Below, one piece after another: positions 6,078 to 6,582 of a DNA stretch of 6,582 nt. The number at the start of each line of letters is the position of its first letter. The first letter of the stretch is position 1. The translations under genes were made by a program, and so were the position numbers. The notes under the pieces are model-generated. The model worked only from the letters and a program-made list of their open reading frames with translations. It did not search any database and was not told the DNA's origin. The DNA is from SURF-33 sp964598885 (GTDB taxonomy: Bacteria > Desulfobacterota > Desulfobacteria > Desulfobacterales > Desulfosalsimonadaceae), in assembly GCA_964598885.1 (NCBI GenBank), contig CAZRES010000149.1:1-6582 (forward strand), given 5' to 3'.

Positions 6078-6582
6078 ATGGATTATTCCTTCAAAAAGCA
6101 GACCACCATCAGCAGTTGGGCCACGGTTGTGGTCAACACCATCGCGTCATACGGGCATAACCCGGATTGCGCGCTGGAAGCCGCCGGGATTGACAAAAGA
6201 CTGCTGACGGATCCTGACGCGAGAATCAGCGCGGAAAGCATGTCTCTCCTCTGGCAAGAAGCCGTGAGAACTGCCGGCGACACCTGTTTTGGATTGAAAG
6301 CCGCGCTTAATGTCCGCCCCACCACCTTTCATGCTTTAGGGTTCGCGCTGATGGTCAGCAGCAGCATGCATGACGCCCTGGAACGTCTTCACCGGTTTTA
6401 CCGCATCGTCAGTGATGTGATCGAAGTGCGGTATGCGTGCGCTCCGGACGCCATGTCGGTTTATCTTGATCCGGCCGAAAGGCCCCCAAAACAGCCCGAT
6501 GAGGCTTTTGACATGATTGTGGCCACCGTGGTTTCCTTCGCCCGCATGCTCATCAACAGCGAACTGCGTCCGTTAAAAGTTG
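6078..6582 (+). CDS. AraC-family transcriptional regulator, N-terminal ligand-binding part (3' end cut by window)
   Basis: The frame is open for 168 codons and leaves the right edge. What is visible matches the arabinose-binding-like N-terminal domain of AraC regulators (Pfam Arabinose_bd, as in OruR-type proteins). ISAESMSLLWQEAV (about 50-63) is followed by the conserved GLKAALNVRPTTFHALGFAL (72-91) and the SSSMHDALERLHRFYRIVSD stretch (94-113). The C-terminal double helix-turn-helix DNA-binding domain should lie beyond the window and is not seen. The ATG is the only start: an in-frame stop lies 10 bases upstream (6066-6068). Its ribosome site is weak (GAAAAAGA), suggesting low expression, normal for a regulator. 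Divergent from the decarboxylase-like operon, it is the likely activator or sensor for that operon. Confidence 0.85.
   Translation, partial: MDYSFKKQTTISSWATVVVNTIASYGHNPDCALEAAGIDKRLLTDPDARISAESMSLLWQEAVRTAGDTCFGLKAALNVRPTTFHALGFALMVSSSMHDALERLHRFYRIVSDVIEVRYACAPDAMSVYLDPAERPPKQPDEAFDMIVATVVSFARMLINSELRPLKV

Noticed and set aside
5989..6207. Plus-strand frame of 72 codons starting in the divergent region
   Set aside because: It has no ribosome site, overlaps the AraC-type gene in another frame, and encodes no recognisable pattern.

Overview
This window reads as a compact catabolic (or possibly biosynthetic) gene cluster of an anaerobic-style Gram-negative bacterium. It has moderate GC, strong AGGAGG-type ribosome binding sites and a gene mix (acyl-CoA dehydrogenase, acetoacetate-decarboxylase-like protein, ThDP enzyme, TetR and AraC regulators) that resembles Desulfobacterota such as Desulfobacterales. 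That taxonomic placement is an impression, not something the sequence proves.

Layout: five genes lie head to tail on the minus strand. In order of transcription they are an acetoacetate-decarboxylase-like protein (5895 to 5128), an acyl-CoA dehydrogenase (5112 to 3910), a 12-helix MFS transporter (3790 to 2492), a TetR-family repressor (2392 to 1727) and a thiamine-diphosphate-dependent enzyme of the acetolactate synthase/2-hydroxyacyl-CoA lyase type (1709 to beyond the left edge). An AraC-type regulator with an arabinose-binding-like N-terminal domain is transcribed divergently on the plus strand (6078 to beyond the right edge). No RNA gene, insertion sequence, CRISPR array or integrase is visible, and no stretch longer than about 180 bases lacks a gene.

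Two transcription units are likely. The first starts in the 182-base divergent region (5896-6077), which holds clustered TGAC/GTCA half-sites; it carries the decarboxylase-like gene and the dehydrogenase (15-base gap), possibly reading on into the transporter. The second starts at a good sigma70 promoter (TTGACA, 17 bases, TATTAA) just upstream of tetR. A 28-base near-palindrome lies over its -10 box and start point, so the repressor very probably controls itself and the ThDP gene 17 bases downstream.

Working model (inference): the MFS protein imports an organic acid, the acyl-CoA dehydrogenase and decarboxylase-like protein act on its CoA ester or a keto/enol intermediate, and the ThDP enzyme makes or breaks a C-C bond. 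All three enzymes depart from textbook active-site residues: Asp in place of the catalytic Glu in the dehydrogenase, no equivalent of Arg29 in the decarboxylase-like protein, and Ala-Asp in place of Asn-Asn in the ThDP motif. They may therefore form a pathway with an unusual substrate, which is the most interesting point here.
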